Assembly (NCBI RefSeq): GCF_014192275.1
Contig: NZ_JACHXR010000013.1
Location: forward strand, 42,269 to 106,268
DNA length: 64,000 nt
DNA from: Halomonas stenophila
Lineage (GTDB): Bacteria > Pseudomonadota > Gammaproteobacteria > Pseudomonadales > Halomonadaceae
Reading direction: 5' to 3'
Shown: positions 54,509-63,934 of the stretch, piece after piece
Position numbering within the stretch: position 1 is the first letter of the stretch
Layout of the letters: every line of letters begins with the position of its first letter
Program-made: the position numbers and the translations under genes
Notes under the pieces: model-generated
What the model saw: the letters and a program-made list of their open reading frames with translations, nothing else
The model's database searches: none
What the model was told of the DNA's origin: nothing

Positions 54509-55774
54509 ATGCAAACACCACTCGTCATCACCGGCATGGGCATGATCAGCCCGCTTGGTTGCGGCGTCAAGGCAGGCTGGGAGCGCCTCCTCGCCGGCCG
54601 CTCCGGCATCTCCCCGATCACCCGGTTCGATACCGGCGACCTGCCGATCAAGGTCGCGGGCTCGGTGCCCGACATTGCCGACGACCCCGAAGCCGGCCTC
54701 GACCCGGACCGGGTGGCCGATGCCAAGGAGCGCCGCAAGCTGGAACGCTTCAGCCTCTACGCCATGGCCGCCGCCGAAGAGGCGCTGACCCAGGCCGACT
54801 GGTTCCCGACCAGCGATGCGGACCGCCTGGCCACCGCCACCATCGTGGGTTCCGGCATCGGCGGCTTCCCCACCATCACCCAGGCGCAGAACACCCTGAC
54901 GACACGCGGCCATCGCCGGCTCTCCCCTTTCACCGTGCCGGCCTTCCTGGCCAACCTGGCGGCGGGCAACGTGTCGATTCGCCATGGCTTTCGGGGGCCA
55001 CTGGGGTGCCCGGTGACCGCCTGTGCGGCAGGCATCCAGGCCATCGGCGATGGCATGCGCCTGATCCGCAGCGGCGAGGCCGATGTGGCCCTGGTAGGCG
55101 GCGCCGAGGCCTGTATCGACCCGCTCTCGCTGGCCAGCTTCCACGCCATGAAGGCACTCTCCACCGAACGGGACGATCCCGCCAGGGCGTCGCGCCCCTT
55201 CGACCAGGCACGCAATGGGTTTGTCATGGGGGAAGGGGCGGGACTGTTGGTGATCGAAAGCCTGGCCCACGCCGAGGCCCGCGGGGCAACGCCCCTGGCC
55301 GTTCTCGGCGGCTATGGCACCAGCGCCGACGCCCACCACATCACCGCCGGCCCGGAAGACGGTGCCGGTGCCGCGGCGGCCGTTCGAGCGGCGCTGCGGA
55401 TGGCGGGGCTATCTCCCGAGGCGATCGACCACATCAATGCCCACGCCACCTCGACGCCGGTCGGCGACCGTGCCGAGATCGCCGCCCTGCGCAACGTCTT
55501 CGGCGACGCCCTCGCCGGCATCCCGATTTCCGCCACCAAGTCGACCACCGGCCATCTGCTCGGTGCCGCCGGCGGGGTGGAGAGCATCTTCTCTGCGCTG
55601 GCGGTGATGCACGACCGCCTGCCCCCTACCCTGAACCTGGAAAACGCCGACGAGGACATGCGGGATCTGGACTTCGTGCCTGGCGTGGCGCGCGAACAGC
55701 CCACCCGGCATGTGCTGTGCAATGGCTTCGGCTTCGGCGGAGTGAATGCCGCCCTGATCATCAGTCGGTTGTAG
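54509..55774 (+). CDS. beta-ketoacyl-ACP synthase II-type enzyme (FabF-like)
   Basis: 421 residues of the condensing-enzyme fold with intact triad: Cys172 in CPVTACAAGIQAIGDGMRLI, His312 in DHINAHATSTPVGD and His349 in SATKSTTGHLLGAAGG (with Lys344). The N-terminus VITGMGMISPLGCGVKAGWERLLAGRSGI and the C-terminal VLCNGFGFGGVNAALIISRL are typical of FabF. No acyl-carrier protein, malonyltransferase or reductase adjoins it, so it is not the housekeeping fab cluster. The start at 54509 is taken from the family N-terminus; its ribosome site is weak. Confidence 0.9.
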   Translation: MQTPLVITGMGMISPLGCGVKAGWERLLAGRSGISPITRFDTGDLPIKVAGSVPDIADDPEAGLDPDRVADAKERRKLERFSLYAMAAAEEALTQADWFPTSDADRLATATIVGSGIGGFPTITQAQNTLTTRGHRRLSPFTVPAFLANLAAGNVSIRHGFRGPLGCPVTACAAGIQAIGDGMRLIRSGEADVALVGGAEACIDPLSLASFHAMKALSTERDDPARASRPFDQARNGFVMGEGAGLLVIESLAHAEARGATPLAVLGGYGTSADAHHITAGPEDGAGAAAAVRAALRMAGLSPEAIDHINAHATSTPVGDRAEIAALRNVFGDALAGIPISATKSTTGHLLGAAGGVESIFSALAVMHDRLPPTLNLENADEDMRDLDFVPGVAREQPTRHVLCNGFGFGGVNAALIISRL

Positions 55775-55809
55775 GGGCCAACGCCGACCGACCGTGCACG
55801 CCAAGCAAC

Positions 55810-55846
55810 AAAAAGCCCCGCGCCAGCAATGAACTGACCCGGGGCG
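55810..55846 (-). terminator. terminator downstream of the OsmC-YcaO gene
   Basis: CGCCCCG and CGGGGC pair across a loop of about 24 bases. On the minus strand the stem is followed by TTTTT, giving an intrinsic terminator for the leftward gene ending at 55877. The convergent synthase gene ends 36 bases away, on the other side. Confidence 0.6.
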
Positions 55847-55876
55847 ATGACGTGTGAAGCGTGGTCGTGGCGTGAC

Positions 55877-58069
55877 TTACACGGCCACCCCGGCCCGGGC
55901 GGCGCGCGCCGCGTGCAGCTTCTTGTAGCTCTCGATCAGGCGCTGGTGCTTCTCGAGGCCTTCCAGCTGCATGTTGGTCGGGGTCAGGCCGTGGAAGCGC
56001 ACCTCGCCGTTCACCGAGCCGACCACCGACTGCATGGTCTGCTCGCCGAACATGCGCGTGAAGTTGTAGAGGTAGTCGTCCAGCTCCAGCTCGTCGTCCA
56101 GAGCGATCTCCAGCACCGCGTTCACCGCCTGGTAGAAGAGCCCGCGCTCGACGGTGTTGTCGTTGAACTGCAGGAACATCTGGACCCGGTCCAGGGCCTC
56201 CTCGTGCTGCCCCAGCGCCAGGTTGATCAGCAGCTTGAGCTCGAGGATGGTCAGCTGCCCCCAGACGGTGTTCTCGTCGAACTCGATGCCGATCAGGGTG
56301 ATGATGTCCTCGTGGTCATCGATCTGGGTCTCCTCCAGGCGCTCCAGCAGCTCGGCCAGCCGCTCGTCGCTCAGCTCGTGGAGGTGCAGGATGTCCTCGC
56401 GGAACAGCAGGGCCTTGTTGGTGTTGTCCCAGACCAGGTCCTCCACCGGATAGACCTCGGAATAGCCCGGCACCAGGATGCGGCACACCGGTGCGCCCAG
56501 GTCCTCATGGACGGCCATGTAGGCCTCCAGGCCCAGCTCCTCGAGGATGCCGAACAGCCCGGCGGCCTCCTCGTCGTTGGTACCCGAGAAGTCCCACTCG
56601 ACGAACTCCACGTCCGCCTTGGAGCTGAAGAAGCGCCAGGACACCACGCCGGAGGAGTCGATGAAGTGCTCGACGAAGTTGTTGGGCTCGGACACCGCCA
56701 GGGAGTTGAAGGTCGGCGGCAGGAAGTCGTTCAGGCCCTCGAAGCTGCGGCCCTGCATCAGCTCGGTCAGGCTGCGCTCGAGGGCCACCTCGAAGCTCGG
56801 GTGGGCACCGAAGGAGGCGAAGACGCCGCCGGTCTTGGGGTTCATCAGGGTGACGCACATCACCGGGAAGCGCCCGCCCAGGGAGGCATCCTTGACCAGC
56901 ACCGGGAAGCCCTGGGCCTCCAGCGCCTCGACGCCCTCGAGGATGTCGGGGTACTTCTCGAGTACCGCCATCGGCACATCGGGCAGCGTCAGTTCCTGCT
57001 CGAGGATCTCCCGTTTCACCGCCCGCTCGAAGATCTCCGAGAGGCACTGCACCTGCGCCTCGGGCAGGGTATTGCCGGCGCTCATGCCGTTGCTGAGGAA
57101 GAGGTTCTCGATCAGGTTGGAGGGGAAGTAGACCGTCACGCCGTCCGACTGGCGCACGTAGGGCAGCGCGACGATGCCGCGCTCCACCTTGCCGGAGTTG
57201 GTGTCGATCAGGTTCGAGCCGCCCAGTTCGCCGTCCGGGTCGTAGATCGCCCGGCAGTGGTCATCCAGGATGCCCTCCGGCAGCGCGTCGTTGGGCCCCG
57301 GCTGGAACCACTCCTCGTTCGGGTAGTGGACGAAGGCGCTGCCCGCGATCTCCTCGCCGAAGAACTGGTCGTTATAGAAGAAGTTGCAGCTCAGGCGCTC
57401 GATGAACTCGCCCAGCGCCGAGCACAGCGCGCTCTCCTTGGTGGCACCCTTGCCGTTGGTGAAGCACATCGGCGAGGCGGCATCGCGGATGTGCAGCGAC
57501 CACACGTGGGGCACGATGTTGCGCCAGGAGGCGATCTCGACCTTCATGCCGAGCGCCTCGAAGAGGCCCGTCATGTTGGCGATGGTCTGCTCCAGCGGCA
57601 GGTCCTTGCCCTCGATCCAGGTGCTCGCGCCCTCCTCCGGCTCGGCCATCAGCAACGCCTGGGCGTCCTCGTCCAGGTTCTCGACCGTCTCGATCTGGAA
57701 CTCGGGGCCGGTCTGCACCACCTTCTTGACCGTGCAGCGCTCGATGGAGCGCAGGATGCCCTCGCGGTCCTTGGCGGACAGGTCCTCCGGCAGCTCGACC
57801 TGGATCTTGAAGATCTGCTTGTAGCGGTTCTCCGGGTCGACGATGTTGTTCTGCGACAGGCGGATGTTCTCGGTGGGAATGTTGCGCGCGTTGCAGTAGA
57901 CCTTGACGAAATAGGCCGCGCACATCGCCGACGACGCCAGGAAGTAGTCGAAGGGCCCGGGCGCCGAGCCGTCGCCCTTGTAGCGGATCGGCTGGTCGGA
58001 GATGACCGTGAAGTCGTCGAACTTGGCCTCCAGCCGGAGGTTGTCGAGATAGTTGACCTTGATTTCCAT
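55877..58069 (-). CDS. ycaO: OsmC-YcaO fusion (RimO-accessory-type YcaO)
   Basis: 730 residues. An N-terminal OsmC-like domain (about 1-135; SAPGPFDYFLASSAMCAAYFVKVYCNARNIP) precedes the YcaO ATP-dependent cyclodehydratase-type domain (about 165-560; CFTNGKGATKESALCSALGEFIERLSCNFFY and AQVQCLSEIFERAVKREIL hold ATP/Mg-binding Glu residues). A helical C-terminal domain follows (LEETQIDDHEDI...LALGQHEEALDRVQMFLQFND). E. coli YcaO is implicated in the RimO methylthiolation of ribosomal protein S12 and lacks the OsmC part in some lineages. The C-terminus has no proline-rich tail, unlike YcaO enzymes that make azolines. ATG 58069 is preferred over the upstream TTG. No precursor-peptide gene is visible nearby. 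Confidence 0.9.
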   Translation of the reverse strand: MEIKVNYLDNLRLEAKFDDFTVISDQPIRYKGDGSAPGPFDYFLASSAMCAAYFVKVYCNARNIPTENIRLSQNNIVDPENRYKQIFKIQVELPEDLSAKDREGILRSIERCTVKKVVQTGPEFQIETVENLDEDAQALLMAEPEEGASTWIEGKDLPLEQTIANMTGLFEALGMKVEIASWRNIVPHVWSLHIRDAASPMCFTNGKGATKESALCSALGEFIERLSCNFFYNDQFFGEEIAGSAFVHYPNEEWFQPGPNDALPEGILDDHCRAIYDPDGELGGSNLIDTNSGKVERGIVALPYVRQSDGVTVYFPSNLIENLFLSNGMSAGNTLPEAQVQCLSEIFERAVKREILEQELTLPDVPMAVLEKYPDILEGVEALEAQGFPVLVKDASLGGRFPVMCVTLMNPKTGGVFASFGAHPSFEVALERSLTELMQGRSFEGLNDFLPPTFNSLAVSEPNNFVEHFIDSSGVVSWRFFSSKADVEFVEWDFSGTNDEEAAGLFGILEELGLEAYMAVHEDLGAPVCRILVPGYSEVYPVEDLVWDNTNKALLFREDILHLHELSDERLAELLERLEETQIDDHEDIITLIGIEFDENTVWGQLTILELKLLINLALGQHEEALDRVQMFLQFNDNTVERGLFYQAVNAVLEIALDDELELDDYLYNFTRMFGEQTMQSVVGSVNGEVRFHGLTPTNMQLEGLEKHQRLIESYKKLHAARAARAGVAV

Positions 58070-58224
58070 TGACAAAGCACCGGATTCGTGTACATGGCGG
58101 CCGCAGCGCGTAGCCCGCCATTATCCAGCTTTTCCGGCCCTGCGTCTTGGGCGAGTGGTCAAAAATCCACCGGTCTGGGCGCCAGCCTGGTAGGGGATGG
58201 TCCCGGCCAGGCCTCTCCATGCCC

Positions 58225-60546
58225 TCAGGTCACGCCCGCCCGTCGATGCCGTCGATACCACTGGGAGAGATAGACCAGCGCATAGAGGCTCACGCCGAGA
58301 ATATCGGTGAACCAGTTAGGTTGGATCAGCATGAAGGCCACGCCCAGCAGCACCAGCCGCTCGGGCAGGATGGTGCGGATGCGCACGAAGCCCTGCACCC
58401 CGGCGGCGAAGGCCATCATGCCCACCAGGGCGCTGGCGAAGATATGCCCGATCTGCAGCCAGCTCTCCACGTTTATCTGCAACAGTTGGGTGTTGAAGAT
58501 GAACATGAACGGCAGGATGGCGGTGCGCATGTCATAGATGAAGCCCTGGACCCCGGTGCGGATCGGGTTGCTGCGGGCGATGCCGGCGGCGGCGTAGGCG
58601 GCCAGTCCCACCGGGGGGGTATCGTCGGCGAGGATGCCGAAGAAGAACACGAAGAGGTGCGCCGCCAGTAGCGGGATGCCGAAGCCGAATTCATTGCCCA
58701 ACTGATAGATCACCGGCGCCGTCAGGGTCGCCATCACCACATAGTTGGCGGTGGTGGGGAGCCCCAGGCCGAGGATCAGGCTGGCCACGGCGGTGATCAG
58801 CAGCACGATGGCGAACTGGGTGGTGGTGTCGAACCCCGTCACGTCACCGCCGAAGAAATCCACCACCGGCAGGGTGACCAGGCCGATGCCCGAGGCCATG
58901 GCGGCGCTGAGGATCTGGATGATCTCGGTGAGCCGCAGCCCCACCCCGGTCTGGCTCACCGAGCCGACGATGATGCCGGCGGTGGCCACCGCCACGGCGA
59001 TGCCCACCATGTTGCGTGCCCCGGCGAGCAGGCCCTGGAAGAGGGTCACCACCCCGCGCCACAGGGCCGTCGGCAGCGGGCGCCCCTGCCGCCAGGCCTT
59101 GATCGGCTCCTGCACCAGCATCAGTACCGCCAGGGCGAGGATCGCCGCCATCACCGCATAGCCCGGCGTGCGCTGCTCGATCACCAGGTAGTGGACCAGT
59201 ACCGCCACCGGGATCAGGAAGTGGAGCCCCCCGAGGATGGTCCTGAGCCGTGGCGGCAGCTCATCGCGCGGGATGCCGTGCAGGCCCAGCTTCAGGGCCT
59301 CCAGGTGCATGATATAGAAGAGCGCGAAGTAGGCCACGAAGGCTGGAATGGCCGCGGCGCGAATCACCTCGATATAGGGCACCCCGACGAACTCGGCGAT
59401 GATGAAGGCCGCCGCCCCCATCACCGGCGGCATCAGCTGGCCGTTGGTGGAGACCGCCACCTCGCAGGCTCCCGCCTTGTAGGCCGGGTAGCCGGTGCGC
59501 TTCATCAGCGGGATGGTGAAGGTGCCGGTGGTGACCACATTGGCCAGCGACGAGCCGGAGACCATGCCGGTCAGCCCCGAGGCCACCACCGCCGCCTTGG
59601 CCGGGCCGCCGCGCAGGTGACCGAGGAAGGAGTTGGCCACGTCGATGAAGTACTTGCCCGCCCCGGCCTTGTCGAGCATCGAACCGAACAGCACGAAGAG
59701 GAAGACGAAGGCCGTTGAGACCCCCACGGGCACCCCGAAGATGCCCTCGGTGGTCACGTACTGGTGGCTGATGGCCCGCTGCAGGCTGGCGCCGCGGTGG
59801 GCCAGCAGGTCCGGCATCCATTCCGCCAGCCAGGGAATGGCGCCGCGCGGCCCGGAGAGTTGGTAGAGGAAGAAGAGCCCGGCGATCACCGCCAGGGCCG
59901 GCCCCAGGCTGCGCCGGGTCGCCTCCAGCAGGAGCAGCATGAACAGCAGGCCGATCCAGATCTCGCGCTCGATCGCCAGCCCCTGCCGAGCCTGCAGGCC
60001 CTGGTAGTCGAACACCAGATAGAGCGCGCCGAGCCCGGCCATCAGGGCGAACAGCAGATCGAACCAGGGTACGCGGTGGATCTGTTCACCACGCAGCGAC
60101 CAGAGCACCGCCACTGCCAGGGCGAGCCCCACGGCCAGCGCCAACCAGTGGGGCGGTGAAAGCGGCGTGACCTCCCCCACCAGGCGCACCGCCGCATAGC
60201 CGACCCCCAGGCTGAGGCCGCCCAGCACCGCCAGTTGGAAAACCCCCGGGCGCCGGCGGCCGCGAATGGCCGGAAACACCAGGAAGGCCAGGCTGATACC
60301 GCAGAAGACATGCACCGCCCGCTGGATGATCACGTCCACCGCCAGCACGCTCGCCACCCCGAGCTGAAACAGCGACCAGCCCAGTGACAGGCCGATGATC
60401 CCCCAGAGCAACACCCCGCTGGGCAGGCGGCCACCGGTCTCGAGCTCCTCGACCAGCCGACGCGCCGCGCGGGCGGCCTCGGTATCGGCCTGGGAAGGCT
60501 CGGCACCGTCCCGGGACGATTCGGGCGGCGGAACGGGATCGGCCAT
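58225..60546 (-). CDS. TRAP transporter permease, fused 4TM/12TM type
   Basis: 773 residues with many membrane helices; DctQ-like helices come first (VLLWGIIGLSLGWSLFQLGVASVLAVDVIIQR...), then the large DctM-like domain. GKYFIDVANSFLGHLRGGPAKAAVVASGLTGMVSGSSLANVVTTGTFTIPLMKRTGYPAYKAGACEVAVSTNGQLMPPVMGAAAFIIAEFVGVPY is the hallmark of the fused TRAP permease. Its partner is the TAXI binding protein 93 bases upstream. It imports an organic acid driven by Na+ or H+; the substrate is unknown. Confidence 0.93.
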   Translation of the reverse strand: MADPVPPPESSRDGAEPSQADTEAARAARRLVEELETGGRLPSGVLLWGIIGLSLGWSLFQLGVASVLAVDVIIQRAVHVFCGISLAFLVFPAIRGRRRPGVFQLAVLGGLSLGVGYAAVRLVGEVTPLSPPHWLALAVGLALAVAVLWSLRGEQIHRVPWFDLLFALMAGLGALYLVFDYQGLQARQGLAIEREIWIGLLFMLLLLEATRRSLGPALAVIAGLFFLYQLSGPRGAIPWLAEWMPDLLAHRGASLQRAISHQYVTTEGIFGVPVGVSTAFVFLFVLFGSMLDKAGAGKYFIDVANSFLGHLRGGPAKAAVVASGLTGMVSGSSLANVVTTGTFTIPLMKRTGYPAYKAGACEVAVSTNGQLMPPVMGAAAFIIAEFVGVPYIEVIRAAAIPAFVAYFALFYIMHLEALKLGLHGIPRDELPPRLRTILGGLHFLIPVAVLVHYLVIEQRTPGYAVMAAILALAVLMLVQEPIKAWRQGRPLPTALWRGVVTLFQGLLAGARNMVGIAVAVATAGIIVGSVSQTGVGLRLTEIIQILSAAMASGIGLVTLPVVDFFGGDVTGFDTTTQFAIVLLITAVASLILGLGLPTTANYVVMATLTAPVIYQLGNEFGFGIPLLAAHLFVFFFGILADDTPPVGLAAYAAAGIARSNPIRTGVQGFIYDMRTAILPFMFIFNTQLLQINVESWLQIGHIFASALVGMMAFAAGVQGFVRIRTILPERLVLLGVAFMLIQPNWFTDILGVSLYALVYLSQWYRRHRRAGVT

Positions 60547-60639
60547 GGCGGTGCCTCACGGAGTGACCGGGCGAGGAAGCAGCCGGGGCCCATGGCCCCG
60601 GCCGCATTGCCGGGAAACGCGCCCGAAAAGGCCGCGACT

Positions 60640-61587
60640 CTATAGCAGGCCGGCCTCCTGGTAGGCACGCTCGGCCCCGGGATGCAGGGGGGCGCCGAGA
60701 CCGCTCAGGAAGTCCTCTTCGGTGAGGTGGTTGAGGGCCGGATGGATCCGGGTGAAGTCCTCGAGGTTGTCGAGCACCGCCTTGGTGACCTTGTAGACCA
60801 CCTCCTCGTCCAGATCGGTGGTGGTGACGAACAGCGCCTTGACGCCGAACAGGGTGATGTCCTCCTCCTGGCCACGATAGGTACCGGCGGGCACCTCGGT
60901 GAAGGCGAAGTACGGGAACTCCTCCACCAGGGCCTCGAACGCGGGATCGTCCATGGGCACGAAGACCACGTCCTGGGTGGTGCTGATATCCTGCAGGGCG
61001 GCCCCGCCGATGCCGACGGTGAAGAAGAAGCAGTCGACGCGACGGTCACGCAGGAAGTCCACCCCCTCGGGGGCGGTCAGGTTATAGGCATCGAAGTCGT
61101 CCAGGTCGATTTCCAGGGCCCGCAGCGCCTGCTCCACGGTGAAGCGGATGCCGGAGCCGGGGTTGCCGATGTTGACCCGCTTGCCGACGATATCGCGCAC
61201 CTTGGTGATCCCGGATTCCCGGGAGCAGACCAGATGCAGCGGTTCGGCATGTAACCCCATCACGGTGCGCAGCTCGGAAACCGCCTCCCCCTCGAACGCA
61301 GCCTCGCCGTTATAGGCCTGATAGACCACGTCGGACTGGGCCAGGGCCAGGTCGAGTTCCCCGGCGGCCAAGGCTCGGACATTGAAGGCGGAACCACCGG
61401 TGGCCTCCACCGTGGCCCGCAGGCCCACCTCGGCCTGGTTGATGATCTGCCCCGTGGCGCCCCCCACGGGATAGTAGATACCCACCACGCTGGCGGTGCC
61501 GATGGTCAAGAACTGGCGCTGGGCGAGGGCCTGGTGGGTCACCAGTCCGAGCGCCAGGGCCAAGAGAACAACGATGAGTCTTTTCAT
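60640..61587 (-). CDS. TAXI family TRAP transporter solute-binding protein
   Basis: 315 residues with a signal peptide (MKRLIVVLLALALGLVTHQALA). The TAXI signature is FLTIGTASVVGIYYPVGGATGQIIN, with VEATGGSAFNVRALAAGELDLALAQSDVVYQAYNG and GKRVNIGNPGSGIRFTVEQALRALEI further in. It captures the ligand in the periplasm for the permease downstream. GGGAGG lies six bases before ATG 61587. Confidence 0.93.
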   Translation of the reverse strand: MKRLIVVLLALALGLVTHQALAQRQFLTIGTASVVGIYYPVGGATGQIINQAEVGLRATVEATGGSAFNVRALAAGELDLALAQSDVVYQAYNGEAAFEGEAVSELRTVMGLHAEPLHLVCSRESGITKVRDIVGKRVNIGNPGSGIRFTVEQALRALEIDLDDFDAYNLTAPEGVDFLRDRRVDCFFFTVGIGGAALQDISTTQDVVFVPMDDPAFEALVEEFPYFAFTEVPAGTYRGQEEDITLFGVKALFVTTTDLDEEVVYKVTKAVLDNLEDFTRIHPALNHLTEEDFLSGLGAPLHPGAERAYQEAGLL

Positions 61588-62153
61588 GACAGCCTCCCGA
61601 TGGAATGGATGGAACATCCGCCTCCTGCGGGGGCCCTTGCCCCGTGGCCTCTCTTTCACCGTCTCCCTCTCGGAGCGGTGAAGCCACGACATCGGCGACA
61701 GGGCCGGCTCGTCGATGGTGTCGAGGTACGGTCAATTACCAGTCTATACGCAAACGCCGCCCTGCCACGGCGTGGTCGTCGCGAATTTGCGACGAGCTCG
61801 GCGCGACTGCGCAGCGATGGGTGCCAGCGGTTGAGCCTCAGTACATCACTAGGGTGGTTGTCGCCGCAGCACCGACGATGGGGAGCGCCCTGCAGAGCGA
61901 GACCAGCCGGGCCGCCACATAGGTCCACCTTGAATCGCTAAAGCCGCGTTCACCGGATCGTCCAGCGCAACCATTGGTTAGCGCGAAGCGCTTTACCCCT
62001 GGATTCATGGAATAACCGCAGCGCTTTGGACGACCTACCCGGCGACTGTGGGATGCCGTCGCCTACCCCGCTTCAACCCCGGCCATCGACTTGGCGTGGT
62101 TACGGGCCCGGTAACGCCTCTCGGGGAGTGCGTAGTCGAAACGCATTCAAGTA
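61588..62153. other. 566-base gene-free stretch with dyads
   Basis: No coding frame is convincing on either strand. It probably contains the TRAP operon promoter at the left. Features seen are a near-palindrome CGTCGC-N6-GCGACG (61777-61794), an inverted pair TCGTCCAGCGC (61958-61968) against GCGCTTTGGACGA (62021-62033), and a hairpin GGCGAC...GTCGCC (62041-62064) just downstream of the GGDEF-EAL gene end. Confidence 0.5.
61958..62033. repeat. inverted repeat TCGTCCA-type pair
   Basis: TCGTCCAGCGC at 61958 and GCGCTTTGGACGA ending at 62033 are near-complements spaced about 50 bases apart, with an internal AGCGCGAAGCGCT dyad at 61979. They could be a folded remnant of a small mobile repeat. 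Confidence 0.35.
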
Positions 62154-63863
62154 TCAGGACGTCTGTTCGGTCTCTATCATCTGCTCGATCTCGTCGGCGG
62201 GCCGTGCACCGCTCACCAGAAATCCCTGCCCCCAGTGACACCCCAGCGCCCAGAGGCGGTCGCGCTGCGCGATGGTTTCGATTCCCTCGGCCACCACATG
62301 GATCGACAGGTGGCGTGCCAGGTCGAGAATGGCCTGGACGATGGGCTCCCCGGCGGAATCCCCGTCGAGCCGGTCGACGAACAGCTTGTCGATCTTGAGT
62401 ATATCCAGCGGCATCGACTGCAGGCGGGCCAGAGAGGAGTAGCCACGGCCGAAATCGTCCAGCGCCAGATGGAAACCCCAATCGCTGAGCACGTTCATTG
62501 CCTCCTCGACCTCTTCGGGCTCGTGCATGAGGGTTTCCTCGGTCAGCTCCAGGTGCCACCACTCTGGCTGGGTGCCGTTGGCCACCACTTGATCGCGGAT
62601 GTGCTCGGCCGCCTGACGCCCTTGCAGCTGGCTGACGGAGAGGTTCACGGCCATGGACAAGGTAATCCCGCGCGCCCGCCAGTCCACCAGCTGCCGAGCC
62701 GCCGTTTTCAGCACCCAGTCACCGAGGGACCCCATCAATCTTAAATCCTCGGCGATGGGGATGAACTCCCCGGGCGAGATGCGGTTTCCCACGGCGTCCG
62801 TCCAGCGCAACAGCGCCTCGACACCGACCAGGCGACCGCTGTCGATCTCCCAGATAGGCTGGTAATGCAGCTGGAACTCCTCACATTCCAGGGCATGGTA
62901 GAACCGGGACTCCAGCGACAGGCGCTGTAGTCGCTGCTGCTCCATACCCGGAGAGTAGAACGCCAGCTGGTGGCCCTGTTTCTTGGCCTGGTACATGGCC
63001 ATGTCGGCCTGGTCGATCACCCACTCCGGCACCGTCGTGCAACAGGGCAGCAGGCTGATGCCAATGCTGATACTCAGGTGGTGACGATGCCCCTGAATGG
63101 CGAACGGCTGCTCCAGTGCCTTGACGATCCGACCCGCCAGCGCCTCGGCACCGACGACCAGGCGGCGCATGCCATCCTCCTCGCAAGCCTGGGCGTCACG
63201 CGGATTGTCGATCATCACCACGATGAACTCGTCCCCGCCCTGCCGGCCCAGCAGGTCACCGTCACGCAGGGTGTGCTGAATGCGCCGTGCCGCCCGCCGC
63301 AGGATCTTATCCCCCGCAGCATGGCCCAGGGCATCATTGACCAGCTTGAAATCATTGAAGTCGAGAAACAGCACCGCGGCCTGCGGAAGACCTCCGGTAC
63401 TGGCCACCAGCTGGTTAAGTCGGTGCAGGAGAAAGCGTCGATTCGGCAGGTCAGTCAGTGGGTCCCGGTAGGCCAGCTTGTAGATCTCCTGCTGCTGACG
63501 CTCCCGCTCGCACTGCATGCGCAACTTGTCGAGCCCGAAGGTCAGGTGCGTCGAGAGTCGTTCCAGTAACCATCGCTCATCACGCCCGAAGACTCCGGCT
63601 CGGCAGGCGCCGACCATCAGTACTCCGGCCGCGCCGTGGTCCGGCCGCAGGGGCAAGGCGACCAACGATTCCAGCCCCAGGTCCCGCAACTTCGCTCGCC
63701 AGGGGGGCAGGCCGAGAGCCGCGGCCAGGTCTGCCACCACCTGTGCCTCTCCCGAGGCGAGCGCCCAGCCCACCGGGCCCTGCCAGGTCGAACCGTCATC
63801 GTTCCAGGCGGCGCCGGACGCGTCGATACCGATCCCTGTGCCGATAGCCAGGATCTTGGGCAC
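62154..63863 (-). pseudogene. GAF-GGDEF-EAL cyclic-di-GMP protein, apparently 5'-truncated
   Basis: The frame from GTG 63863 gives 569 residues: part of a GAF domain (WQGPVGWALASGEAQVVADL to about 115), a GGDEF domain with intact GGDEF (209-213) and an RxxD inhibitory site (RDGD, 200-203), and an EAL domain with EALLRW (349), VNLSVSQLQ, LELTEE, DDFGRGYSSL, LKIDKLF and EGIET. Both enzymatic domains look active. In-frame codons continue upstream as AAAWVGIADPDQSV, the normal first strand of this GAF type, but run into TAA at 63909-63911 with no start codon. No ribosome site precedes the GTG. The GAF domain has therefore lost its beginning. The gene could still be expressed from the GTG. Confidence 0.7.
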
Positions 63864-63934
63864 CGACTGGTCAGGATCGGCAATACCGACCCAGGCCGCC
63901 GCATGGAGTTATCGTCAAATCTGGTGGATGGCGG

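Noticed and set aside
55847..58072. A 741-codon open frame opposite the OsmC-YcaO gene
   Set aside because: It is an antisense shadow produced by GC-rich codon bias: repetitive His/Gln/Leu/Gly/Val composition, no recognisable domain, and the other strand has a fully conserved protein.
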